This document shows, piece after piece, positions 10,934 through 21,073 of a stretch of DNA of 58,146 bases. The notes under the pieces are model-generated. The model was not told the DNA's origin. It ran no database searches and was given only the letters and a program-made list of their open reading frames with translations. The first letter of the stretch is position 1. Each line of letters begins with the position of its first letter. The stretch is from Mesostigma viride (taxonomy: Eukaryota > Streptophyta > Mesostigmatophyceae > Mesostigmatales > Mesostigmataceae). The stretch spans positions 1-58,146 of the forward strand of contig RPFO01002339.1 in assembly GCA_009746045.1 (NCBI GenBank), written 5' to 3'. Made by a program: the position numbers and the translations under genes.

Positions 10934-11664
10934 TCATCCAACTGGGTTACCAGCCCATCCTGCCACTTGCCACGCTTGCCTGGTATTGATGGCTCCTTCC
11001 ACATCCTGACCCCCATTCCCACAAGGGGCCTCAGCATTTTTCCAGCCCTTGTCCTTGCGCCTCAGCCGAGCAAACACTCTATCTGCCTTTCTCAGGCAGG
11101 CACCCACTACCTCTGGGGACAACAACCCAAACTGCGCTGCTAAGGGAGAGACTGCCACACCATCATAGTAATAGTTTACCCTGTGGTTAAGCTGTTCCTC
11201 AATCCCCTTGCACCAGGCTGCCTTTTCCAAAGCAGATGCTACCACTGGCACAGTCTTTGCTGCTAGCACCACTGTCTTTACCTCACGGATAGATCTCTCT
11301 ACAGCCCCTGCTGCCCATGACTCTCTCTAGGGACCACTACCAGCTTACACGGAAGCTGATCAGCATGCTTTCTCAAGCAGTCAAACTGCAAGTCAGCTTG
11401 CACCAAGGTGTACACCCCAAAGCATGGCAACAAAGACTGGAGACCCAACAACAAGTGATGCTCATCCATGCCAGGCAGGATGGTCAACAGCCCATACCGG
11501 CTGAACCTATCCACCCCCACCAACAGATACAAACCACGCATGTGCTGTATATCTACTTGGATATCTCCCCGCTCTCTAGCAGGCTCTCTAGCGTGGGACC
11601 GTGGTGGGTGAATCTGATTCTCCTGACAGACACAGTTCTCAGCAGCTGCAGTGCAGGACTCCAA
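10934..11664 (-). pseudogene. copia integrase remnant
   Basis: Two minus-strand fragments cover the integrase core. YLLVGVDRFSRY carries the first catalytic Asp. LVQADLQFD carries the second, in a degraded form of the usual T-D-N/G-G block. PRESHGQQG carries the Glu. Then a frame change leads to the helical tail with SPLAAQFGLLSP, the copia S-P-x-x-x-x-G-x block. A stop separates the parts. Confidence 0.75.
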
Positions 11665-12126
11665 CAGAGGCTGCTTACCTAGCTTTCAAGCAAACATTTC
11701 TGCCTGTTTAGAGTGCCCAAATACATGGTATAGAGTATGCCCAGCGGCTGCATAGCTCAACCCCCTATCAGTCTCACTGCATAAGGAGGAACTAGGACTT
11801 GGCTGTGTGCGCGGGACCGCACGACCCACCTCCTGCTCCTTGGAACCAGGGACCTCCACAGCTTGACTCCCAGAGCCAACAGTGGTTCCCTCGGCGCCAG
11901 CAGGACTTTCCAGCTGAGCTGCTTGACTCCCAGAGCCAACACTCACTGAAGACCCTGTACCTGCCACAGGCCCAGGGAATTGCACTGCTGCAGCAGCGAC
12001 ATTGCAATCATGTGGAAGAACAAACCCATCAGTATTCCCAACCCCCTGCTGCTGAACAGGAGGTGCACCCCTATCATCCATATTTACAAGTGCCACCTGC
12101 CCCACCTGGGGTGACTGACTATTTAC

Positions 12127-13369
12127 ATGGGGCACTGCACTAAGTCACGGCTTCCTGGACTGACCACCTGCTCCTGCAGCATTGGCCAGATCAGGGCAAT
12201 CACGGTGCCAGTGACCTGTCTTACCACAGCCAAAGCACTTATCCTCCTTCCCAGCCGGGGCCTTCCTCTGACCCCCCTTGGTTCTGGTTGCCTGGCTTAT
12301 TCTGGTTGCCTTGGCCCTGGCTCTTGCCTTGCCCTTGGCTACCTCCCCCCCTGCTGCCCCCCTTGGTGACCACCAGCCTGCTTCTGACCCTTGTTCTGAG
12401 CCCCTTGCTGCTGGCCCTTGCCACCTTGGTTTCCAACCCCCCTGCGCCTCCCAGCCCTCTGACGCCTGCTAGGATGAGGACCTCCCTGGGCTGCCTGCCC
12501 TGGGGCATCCCCCTGCACCTGGCTAGCGGAGGCTGAAGCACCTGAGGTCTGAATGGGTTTACAAGCAGGGGCAGATGGGCGAATGCTCAAGACTACCCTC
12601 TCTAAGGCAGCCAGCGACCCATCTGTCTGATCTGCAAACAGCCTAGCTGCATTGCGACCATCCACACTGAGCCCCTGATCTCAAACGCATCATAGGCCAG
12701 CTTGTAGTGATTAGTGAGGTTGAGGACTTTGTCAGAAAACTCCTGACGCAGGCCCAGGAGAAACTGCTCCTAAGAGAGCTTATCCTTCACTGCAGACCTG
12801 GCTTTGTCCCTCACACGCTCAGAAGAATCCCTATTCACTGAGGAAGCATGGAACACCTGGACGAGATTGACAGTGGGATCTACGGAGTAGGTGACTAGCT
12901 CCATATCCTCTAACCACTTGTCTAACTCCTCCTGACTCACGGGTGGCTTCAGAGGCTTCTGGCCGTTCATCACGGCTACAGCACTTATGTGGGGTCTAGT
13001 TCCTGGCAACGCGCGAGCATCACTACCCACAGCAGAAGCCCCAGCACCCCCAGCCCAAGCGTCTACAGAAACATGAGGAGGAACGACTGCCTCGGCCACA
13101 CGGGCCGTCTTACCACCGTTGGCCTGCATCCCCTCCCCTTGGCCTCCTCCAGCCAGCTCAAAGCTGTCCGATGGCCCTTCTGCGCGCTCCTTCCCCCGTG
13201 CTTCCTCCTTTCGCTTCCGGTACCGCGTCTTTTGCCCCGCCACGCCCTCCATCGTGGGAATCGTCTCCCCTTCTGGCTGGCCGACTGCTGGCACTGACGC
13301 TTTCCGCCTCTCACCCTCCGTCGCAACCGCCTTGCTCCCGCCGCCGACCCCGTTCTTGCCCTTAAGCAT
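12127..13369 (-). pseudogene. copia gag with CCHC zinc knuckle
   Basis: The ATG near 13369 opens a low-complexity, basic and Gly/Ala-rich N-terminus. It is followed by the gag helical region (PPVSQEELDKWLEDMELV...), an in-frame TAG near 12773, then more gag (EQFLLGLRQEFSDKV...). A frame change near 12667 leads to a Gln/Gly-rich linker. The knuckle CFGCGKTGHWHRDC (C-X2-C-X4-H-X4-C) is encoded at 12196-12237. Breaks show the polyprotein is not intact. Confidence 0.75.
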
Positions 13370-14253
13370 TATGGACACAGATACAAGGTGGCAGCAATGA
13401 AAGCAACGCCCGGACCGAAGAGACGTAGGCCGAACTGATCCTGCAAGCAGAGGAACTAGCCCCAACACCGGCTTACTGGTCGCCTTTCTTCCAGGCGCTC
13501 GACAGTTGACAAAGCCTCAGAAGGAGCTCATACCAAACCACGCACCCTGCATGATTTCCCCGCACAGGTCTCAAGCTTCGCCACAATGTCCACCGCTCTC
13601 TTTGTAGACCACTGCCGTGACGATGCCGCTACCAGTCGCTTGCTGCCACTCTGACAGCTGCAGTTGCTCTTTCCGGTCTCAGTCGTTCTACAAGCCGCAA
13701 TACACGTCCTTGACGTCCAGCCCTTGCAGACCTCTACCACCTCAAGCGTGGCAGGGAAAACGACAGGCTGCTCCTGGCTCTGACGAATATGCCGACCAAA
13801 ACGCTCATCCGGAAATGCTGCCAAGCAACGAGGGCACAGACTGTAAATCCTCAAACCCACACCAGTCCAGGCAAAGCTCAATTCCTCGCCGACTGGACAG
13901 ATCTGGCTGCCGAAACGCACGGGTTGTCTCGCTTGCCGCTTTCACTACCGCTAGCGTCACCAAAGCCCCTTCGCCATAGCTTTAACTAGCCACGACGCAA
14001 GCAAACACCTGGCGCCACCTAGCGACATCACAGCAACTTCGCCCAAGAAAGTCCCGAGCACGTAGCAAGACCACCAAACCCGTCAATCAGGCCGTCTCGA
14101 CATCATATTATAACACTGTCTCCGCCCTGCCGAGCACCGAGGAAAATAACCGCCTGCAGCCTAGCTCGCCTGGCGTCATTGCTTCTCGTGCCTGTCGCAG
14201 AGCAGAAACCACTGCTCCCGGAGCTCTTCTCAAAAACCCGGAACAATAATACG

Positions 14254-14918
14254 ATTTAGCGACGCCGGCCAGGCAGCTGCCGTGAGCTCCTGGTCCTTGT
14301 CGCAACTGTTAGGACCTAGGTCGCGTAGCTTGCAACCTTTGCTCCTCGCCCCAGGTAACGCTCTCGCTGGCTTGCTCACTCCAAGTGACAACCACGGTGC
14401 GTCGGCAAAGAACTGCCTTGACCTGCCTTAGGCCATAGCTTTATGTTACCTCATTTCCATGGTGCCCTAAGGCATCTCCCGTCGGCCTCGCACAGTGCAC
14501 CGCTACCTTGCCAGAGCTCAGCTTACCGCTACCTTGCATCCTTGCTGCAGGCAGCGTTAAGGACCTCTGACATCCCGTGACTAGGTATCACCAGTTCCTG
14601 TCACAGCTCTGCACGGATGCGTATCCTTGCAGAGCCCGCGACTGGCCTACTGGTCTCTACTTAGCCACAGGACCGTTGCGTCCTCAGCCTCCGTGGACCT
14701 TAGTCACGTGATGGTCCAGGCTAAGCCTGTGCAGGCCCTGCCTGCCACGTGTCCTGTCCACGGCGACCTCGGTGTGCACTGCCGCCGCCGCCGGTCGGCA
14801 GTACTTCGGGACCTGATAACTCTCACGTCCCTTGTCTGTTTCAGGCGGTCAGCACGGCGTTAGAAAGGTCTCCTCATCCTGCATCCAACTAGCACATTGG
14901 CGTCCCAATATGCTAACT
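14254..14918 (-). repeat. 5' LTR (element orientation) of the copia element
   Basis: 665 bp, identical by eye to 7343-8007, and followed directly by the target duplication CGCGG (14919-14923). Because the element lies on the minus strand, this copy is the promoter-side LTR. The internal sequence next to it on the minus strand (CGTATTATTGTTCCGGG) is the expected primer-binding position. I could not match it to a tRNA. Confidence 0.9.
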
Positions 14919-14923
14919 CGCGG

Positions 14924-16432
14924 AATCCGATGGCCAACCCCCACGCGGCCGCGACCGAACTGGCCGCGCTTCGACAAAGTCAGGACGCGAGGCGGGAAGC
15001 GCGAGAGCGAGAGAAAGCCGCGGAGAAGAGGGAAAGGTACGAGAGGTACCTCGCCGAGACCGCGAAAATGTACAACCGGTCCTTCCCGGATCTCGTCCAG
15101 ATGGATCCGGTCAGTTTCGTCCGAAACCCCACAAAGAACTCCAGGAGGACAGAACTCGCGGACTTAGCGAAACGGGCCGCGGAGATGGACTCGGAGAACG
15201 AAGCCCTCCGATATCTGTCCGACGCGGTGCTCGAAATGGGAAAGGCGGCGCAATCTCGCAAGGCCTATCGAGCCGAGAAGCGCGCGCTGAACGAGGAGAG
15301 ACGGGCTAGACGCGCGGAAAAGGAGGCGCAAAAAAAGGCGAGCCGCGTCCACGAATCCGTCACGCGAGAGGAACCGAGGACGGAGGGGGTCGCACAACCC
15401 CGGCAGGCCGTGTCCGTCGATCGCGCCCCCGTCACGCGAAAAGAACCGAGGAGGACGGAGATCACGCAGTCCCGACAGGTCGTGTCGGTCGCGCCCGGTC
15501 CCGCGGCGCGAGTCGTCGACGAGCCCGGAGACGGGGCGAGGGGCGCCGGGGCCAAGAGCGGAGATCGCGCCAACGCGGGGGCGAGGAAAGCCGGACGGAC
15601 GGGCCGCGGGACATTGGAGCACGAGTACGACACGTGGGTCGCCGGGCGGCGTCTCTACGCCACGAGGGACGGACGGCCGGGCAAGGACGGCCGCGCGCCG
15701 GTCAAGAAAGGCGAACGGAAGTCGATCGCGGCCCTGATCAAACAGGGCGGACGGGTGTGCGGCGAGCGCGAGTTGGACAACGAGACGTTCCTCGCGTGGC
15801 GGAACATCGAGCATTACCTGAAGGGCAGGGCGCATTCGTCCATGAACGCCGCCGATTACGCCCACCTCCGCGCCGAGCACAAGTACGGCGCGGAACTGCT
15901 CGACCAGTTCCGCAAGGGCAACTTCTGGCCGGGCGCCGAGCACCTCAAACAAGTGTGTCTCTTGCACCGGGAGACCCCCTCGAGTCGCGAGTACGCGAAG
16001 GGGAAAGCGACCGCCGAGGAGCGCGCGCGCAAGGCCAACGAACGCGCGGACGAACGGATGACCAGGATCCGAGAGGCGATGGCGGCGGCGCGCGAGGCGA
16101 TTGAGGACGCGCGCGATCCGACCGAAGACCCGGTCACGACGTCCGCCGCGAGCGAGGGGTACGACGACCCGGACGACCCGGACGATCCGGATGAGCCGTA
16201 CGCGGACGAAAGGATCGAGATCGCGAACCCGGCCGCTGACCCCGCCAGGCACAACGCGGACGCCTCGTATTACCGCCGCGCCTCGTCGCGTTCGACGTCG
16301 AAGTCGAGGTCGACGCGGGACGACGCGCCAGGTGCAAGGAGAACGGGCCGACGCGGGCCGATCAACCCGTGGTCGAAGACGCCGACTCGCCGACGCGCGA
16401 CGGGCGCCCGGACGCGGCACCGGAGGCCGTGA
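14924..16432 (+). pseudogene. 3' half of the interrupted basic 794-codon gene
   Basis: It continues the frame of 6467-7342. The region is Arg/Ala/Glu-rich and helical, with Lys/Arg-Glu heptads early on and two similar blocks (VTREEPRTE.., VTRKEPRRTE..). A folded-looking segment follows, rich in Trp, Tyr and His (DTWVAGRRLYATRDGR to FWPGAEHLKQVCLLH). Next is an acidic DPDDPDDPDEP stretch and a very basic Ser/Arg tail. This repeats the basic theme of the N-terminus. It overlaps tail-to-tail with the minus gene ending at 16362. A DNA-packaging or scaffold role is speculation. Confidence 0.72.
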
Positions 16433-17064
16433 CGGCCCCGAAGTCGCGAGGGTCCAGCTCGCCCAAGTCGACGCACTGGGTCAACGCGTGCCACCCGATC
16501 TCGGGCATGCGCTCCTTCAGAGAGCGGAGGAGCGAGTCCTTCGGCTCCCACTCTTCCCACCTCCGCGCGGCGGCCGGCAGGAGTCCGCAGTTCGCGCACG
16601 GACACGAAGGGACGGGGACGGTCGGGTCGTTTACGCGCAAGGCCTCCTTGACGAATTCCTCCGTCCAGTCCTCCGAGTCCGCCGCGCCATCGCCCTTTTC
16701 CTCCCCTCCCCGCTTCGGTCCTCCTCCAGCCCCTCCTCGCCGCCGCGTCGTCGCCGTCGAGTCCCGCGATGATCCGCCGCGTCGCCGCAACCTCCGCCTC
16801 GAGATCGGGTCGGTCCATGTGACCCATGGTCTCGACGCGCAGGGCGGCGTTGACGATCGCCAGCACGGGCGCCGGTCTCGCCGTGTCGGGGTTGTGCGTA
16901 AGGAACTCGTTCGCGCGGCGACACGTCATGTCGAGGATATTACACACGATGGCCTCCGCCAAATCCCGCGCGCGCGCGCGTCCGTCACGATCCCCGCCGT
17001 GCCGACCCACGGCCGTCGAATCTCGCCCGGCTTTCATGAACGAGTAGGACGAGCGCGTGTGCAT
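16362..17064 (-). CDS. Uncharacterised protein, frameshift near 16735
   Basis: The chosen start is the ATG at 17064 (MHTRSSYSFMKAGRD); an ATG at 17094 is only 7 bp from the TATA-like element at 17101-17108 and so less likely. The first part (...DLAEAIVCNILDMTCRRANEFL...) runs to about 16740. There the coding signal changes frame in a GC-rich tract, then continues with a Cys-containing region (VPVPSCPCANCGLLPAAARRW) and an acidic/helical C-terminus. Cys pairs suggest a metal site. No family was recognised. A fragment of its 5' end is duplicated at 18757-18890. Confidence 0.55.
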
Positions 17065-17140
17065 CCCGCACCGTCGGACGGGGTCGACCCTCATCCTACT
17101 CGCATATATTCCCCTCGCCCGACCGGACGAAGCACCGTGT
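16998..17140. repeat. Duplicated promoter/5'-gene segment, copy 1
   Basis: Diverged copy of 18757-18890. Shared blocks include CACGGCCGTCG, ACGAGTAGGA, ATATATTCCC and ACCGGACGAAGCACCG. It contains the start of the minus-strand gene at 17064 and its TATA-like element. Confidence 0.6.
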
Positions 17141-17219
17141 CGGTCGTCAAAGATCCGGCACGATGCGATCGACGGGCGACACGCCGCGACCCGCTCACGA
17201 GGGCGCGACGAGACCAAAT

Positions 17220-18689
17220 ATGTCTTACCCATATACAGACCGATTCATGAGGCCGATAGGCATCGCTCCACACGCCACGAGAAGACATAGATCTCGGCGG
17301 AAAGCTCCGGTCCCGCCCCCGACCGTGGAATTGACGACGGAGGCACCGGCGGAGACGTACGACTCGCCCGTGCTCGTGACGGTCACGTTCAGCGCGCCGG
17401 TCGTCGGCTTTGGTCTGTCGGCGCTTTCGCTGTCCAACGGGACCGCGAACTCGCTCGCGGGAGAGGGCGCGTCGTATACGTTCTACGTTCAATCGACCGC
17501 GCCGTACACCGCCACGAGGATTTCCGTCGGCGCGGGACTGGTAAGCGTGTTCGGTACGTCCCCGGGGGTCACCAACCTGGCATCGAACACCATTTCGTTC
17601 ACGTACTCCCTCCCCTGACCGTGGGACTGACGACGACCGCACCGGCGGAGACGTACGACTCGCCCGTGCTCGTGACGGCCACGTTCAGCGCGCCGGTCGT
17701 CGGCTTCAGTCTGTCGGCGCTTTCGCTGTCCAACGGGACCGCGAACTCGCTCGCGGGAGAGGGCGCGTCGTATACGTTCTACGTTCAATCTACCACGCCA
17801 TACACCGCGACGACGATTTCCGTCGGCGCGGGACTGGTAAACGCGCTCGGTACGTCACCGGGGGTCACCAACTGGCATCGAACACCATTCGTTTACGTAT
17901 CTCGCGTACAATCCGAAGACCGATTCCACTCTCATGGCTTGGTACGACCCATCCGACCTGTCGACTCTCACCGACAGCGCGGGGACGGGGACCGCGAGCG
18001 TCGGCGGTAAGGTGCGCACGATGGCCAACAAGGCTCAGAGCGCTTATAACCTGTCCCAGACCACAGCGTCGACGCAACCCGAACTGGACGCGCGTTCGGG
18101 CGGGGTCGCGGACAAGTGGCTGAGGTTCTACGCGTACCCGAACCGGAGATACTTGTACCACGTTTCGACGCCTTTCTTGAATGCGAGCACGCGTACCGTC
18201 GTCGTCGTCTTCAAACAACGCAACACGGCCTCTGCACGCCCGGATCCTTACACCGCCGCCGGCGCGTCGACGGATAAAGGGGTCGTGTTCGTGGCGGGGG
18301 GGCTGAGCACGTTCGGCATGCCGCGGATCGCGTACGATACGTCTTTGCTGACCATGAAAGCGTATTCCGGCGCGAGTACGTTCAATACGCTGGCAACCAG
18401 CGCCGATATATTCGACGACCAGACCCACATCGCGCACGTGGCGTACGACACGGCGTCGACGTCCAAGGTATGGAGCGCGGCTCTGGATGGCGCAAACGGG
18501 ACCAATTACCAGGGGACGCTGAGCTCGGCCCCCGCATACTCTGGCTTTTCGATAGGCGGGAGTTTCACCAGTCCGTATTACGCATTTGACGGGTGGGTAG
18601 GAGAGGTGATGGTATTCAACGTGTGCAAGACGTCGTCCGAACTCGCCGTCGTCAACGCGTACCTTAAGTACCGGTGGGGCACCGAGTGA
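17220..18689 (+). CDS. Two Big_12-type Ig domains plus LamG-like lectin domain; broken by three 1-base deletions
   Basis: From the ATG at 17220 come a short basic leader, an Ig-like domain (about 17325-17605; FSAPVVGFGLSALSLSNGTA is the Big_12 signature) and a near-identical second copy (about 17625-17905). The third part is a concanavalin-type domain starting MAWYDPSDLSTL and ending in the LamG-type GWVGEVMVFN...AYLKYRWG. The pieces lie in different frames. Comparing the two Ig copies shows single missing bases near 17610, 17877 (CC to C) and 17893 (TTT to TT). Restoring these gives one gene. This is an adhesin architecture (inferred: surface binding). Confidence 0.75.
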
Positions 18690-18994
18690 GCGCCCCATGA
18701 CCACTCGCGCCACCGAATCTTCCGTACCACCTTCGCGCGCTTCCGTCACGATTTACGACCGCGATCCACGGCCGTCGGATCGCGACCGGTTTTCACGAAC
18801 GAGTAGGATGAACGCGTCGTCGTCACGAACCGTCGGTTAGGGGTCCTGCTCGAATATATTCCCACACTGACCGGACGAAGCACCGGATCGGCCAGACCCA
18901 CCACCACTCGCGAGAACCGAATCCTCGTCCGGACGCCTCGACTGTCCCACGCGTCCCGCGCTCGAGACAAAAGCCGAGACCTTACGAGTATACG
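18690..18994. other. Intergenic stretch with second copy of promoter segment
   Basis: No gene seen. 18757-18890 is a diverged copy of 16998-17140, including a TATA-like ATATATTCCC and a minus-strand remnant of the neighbouring gene's N-terminus (RSSYSFVKTGRDPTAV). It presumably serves as, or derives from, a promoter for the gene at 18995. Confidence 0.55.
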
Positions 18995-20194
18995 ATGACG
19001 GACACGGCGGACATGCCTATTGTCCATAACCCAACGGGAGGGTCTCCCGCCGATAAGACCGTCGCCGCGGCCGCGGAGGGCACGGCGGACGTCCACGCGC
19101 CTCGGCGGTTCGAGATCCCCGACTTCCTGCAGCGGAAGGCCGCCGTCGCCCCGAGCGAGCTGTACGCGAACGCGCACATCTGGAACGAGATCGCCAAACA
19201 CATGGACACGGAGTCCGTCCTCAAGGTCCGCCAGGCGTTCGAGGGACGCGAGGACGCCGCCGACGTCCGCGACGTCCTGGCGAGCGAGCGGGAGACGCGG
19301 GTCGCCAAGGCCCGCGCGCTCCTGCGTCCGATCCAGCAAAAGTTGCTGGAGTCTTCGCGATCGGGCGACGCGGTCCTGTTCAACCAGGCCGTGGACGAGT
19401 TCCGGACGGCCGCGAAGACCGTCGACGTCGCGTCCGCCCCGGACATCTGCGTCCTCGACCTGGCGACGGCCGCCCTCGAGCCGACGCCCGGCGCGTGGAC
19501 GCGCGACCACGCGAACGCCCTCCGCCTGATCTTCCCCCTCCCGAGCTCCGACCGCGCGGACAAGGTGGCGGCGCACTTCGGCGAGCTGACGCGGTCCGCG
19601 TACCTCCTGGTCAAGGGCGACGACGGCCACAAGTCCCTCCCGATCGTCACGGCGGGGTTCGCGTTCGCGCACGCGTACGGGGCGGAGGCCGGGATCGCGT
19701 TCATGTGCACCCTGCTGATCTTCTTCCGCACGCACACCCGCCGGCGGTGCTACCGCCTGATGATAGAGATGTTCCGCCGCACGACGGCCGAACTTCCGCG
19801 CACGGCGCGCGGGCCGCCGATCCGATCGATCGTCCACGCGTGCAACGCGATCCACGACAACCGCCGGATCAAGAACTTCCACCACGAGGTCATGCGGTGC
19901 GTGTTGCCGCGCGGGATGGAAGTCCGCGCCTACCGCGCGTCCAAGGACGACTACAAGTGCGTGCGATCCGGCGACATGTCGTCGTTCGACGCGTGGCTGG
20001 ACGCGAAGAAGGCGGAGATCGACGCGAAGGCGGACGAGCACCGCGCGACGCTGAAGAGGGTGCACGCGATGATGAACGAGGGGACGGCCGGCAAGATGGC
20101 CTACGTGTCGTTCAAGTTCGGTCGCGCGATCGCGCACCTGCCCCCTTGCTTCCCGGATACGTGGCCGTACGTCCCTTACTTCTACGCCATCTGA
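18995..20194 (+). CDS. Uncharacterised 399-residue protein
   Basis: The start ATG at 18995 follows GAGTATACG. The protein is mostly helical and rich in Ala and Arg, with no signal peptide. One moderately hydrophobic stretch (IAFMCTLLIFFRTH, about residues 230-243) could be a buried helix. The His/Cys-containing C-terminal half (CNAIHDNRRIKNFHHEVMRC) has no metal motif that I recognise. Codon use fits the GC-rich neighbours. The frame is intact, unlike several neighbours. Confidence 0.65.
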   Translation: MTDTADMPIVHNPTGGSPADKTVAAAAEGTADVHAPRRFEIPDFLQRKAAVAPSELYANAHIWNEIAKHMDTESVLKVRQAFEGREDAADVRDVLASERETRVAKARALLRPIQQKLLESSRSGDAVLFNQAVDEFRTAAKTVDVASAPDICVLDLATAALEPTPGAWTRDHANALRLIFPLPSSDRADKVAAHFGELTRSAYLLVKGDDGHKSLPIVTAGFAFAHAYGAEAGIAFMCTLLIFFRTHTRRRCYRLMIEMFRRTTAELPRTARGPPIRSIVHACNAIHDNRRIKNFHHEVMRCVLPRGMEVRAYRASKDDYKCVRSGDMSSFDAWLDAKKAEIDAKADEHRATLKRVHAMMNEGTAGKMAYVSFKFGRAIAHLPPCFPDTWPYVPYFYAI

Positions 20195-20236
20195 CGCGCC
20201 GTTTTTTATCGCTCGGTGTAAGTATAAGACGGCGAG

Positions 20237-20763
20237 ATGACGGTGGTCCAACGCATGATGCCCTTCGTGACGCTCAACTGCCCCATCTGGAGCGCGTTCC
20301 CCCAGGCGGGGATCGCCCGGCCCGCGTTCAACTGGAGCGACATGTACCGCTCCCTCACACCAGGATCGGGTACGTGACCTACGACAACGCGCCCCCCTCG
20401 CCCGAGCGGTCGTACGCGAAAAACGCGGACTTGGCCGGCAGGCGGTGGAAGGTCTGGTTCCAATGGTGGCCCTCGAGCGCCCCGTCCGAGGACGACAAGC
20501 GCGCGGCCGACATGATCGCCAAGATCCTGGTTGGGGAGTACGCGGTCGACGGCCTGACGGTGGTCGCGCCGGACCCGCCGCCGGGCAGCGTCGGACCGGG
20601 ACACTACCTGGTCCTGACCTCGGGGAGTTCGAACGGCCCGGCCGTCCCCTTGGCGGATTTCCAGGCGGCCGACAGCACCCTGTCGAACTGGCAACTCGAC
20701 CCGTCAGCGACGGAACCGGACCTGGTGAGGTACGTGTACAAGGCGTCCGTGCCCGACCACTAG
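20237..20763 (+). CDS. Uncharacterised small protein, frameshift near 20357
   Basis: The ATG at 20237 opens MTVVQRMMPFVTLNCPIWS... and continues to about 20356. The coding signal then shifts by one base into TRIGYVTYDNAPP..., which ends at TAG 20761-20763. About 175 codons when joined. The second half is acidic and Trp-containing (WKVWFQWWPS) and ends VYKASVPDH. No family was recognised. The gene lies 42 bp after the previous stop, in the same orientation. Confidence 0.55.
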
Positions 20764-21073
20764 TCGCGTCACGCGCACCGGACGCGCACCGGACGCGCCC
20801 GCGGAACGACGGATTAACTAGCTAGAGAGTACGCACGGAAATCGTGCCTGACACGCATGCAGATTGGACGGTATACCCATGGGGATCGTAATGAACATGA
20901 AGCTTTATTGAATGGAATGAATATTGATGTGTTAATAAATGTACAAAAATCGTTTTCTCACGATCACAAAGTGTCCATAGTTCCTTCCAGCGAGCATACG
21001 TCGCGAATCGGAAATTAACCATAATGCGGTCATCCGTCACGGACAACAAACGGCGCATCCGCCGTTGTGCCGT
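20764..21073. other. AT-richer intergenic stretch
   Basis: Contains GCTTTATTGAATGG and GTTAATAAATG, which provide AATAAA-type signals for both flanking genes. A 78-codon minus-strand open frame (20822-21058) is present, but its composition is unlike neighbouring genes and I do not call it. Confidence 0.4.

Larger units (their letters stand above)
7343..14918 (-). mobile_element. Ty1/copia LTR retrotransposon, defective, inserted in a gene
   Basis: A 7576-bp element flanked by the 5-bp duplication CGCGG (7338-7342 and 14919-14923). Its two LTRs are 665 bp each and identical by eye. Remnants of the coding region lie on the minus strand in copia order: gag with a CCHC knuckle (about 13369-12130), integrase (about 11664-10934), then protease and the start of RT (about 10646-9650), then connection/RNase H (about 9650-9000). 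All are broken by stops and frameshifts, and the RT palm is missing. Identical LTRs mean recent insertion, so this defective copy was probably moved in trans or damaged during its last cycle. Confidence 0.92.

Noticed and set aside
15164-16420. Long minus-strand open frame opposite the 3' half of the split basic gene
   Set aside because: Same GC-shadow effect; the plus frame continues precisely from the upstream half.
18746-20251. Long minus-strand open frame opposite the 18995-20194 gene
   Set aside because: A shadow of GC-rich third positions; Arg/His/Val-rich nonsense composition. The plus-strand gene has sensible amino-acid use.
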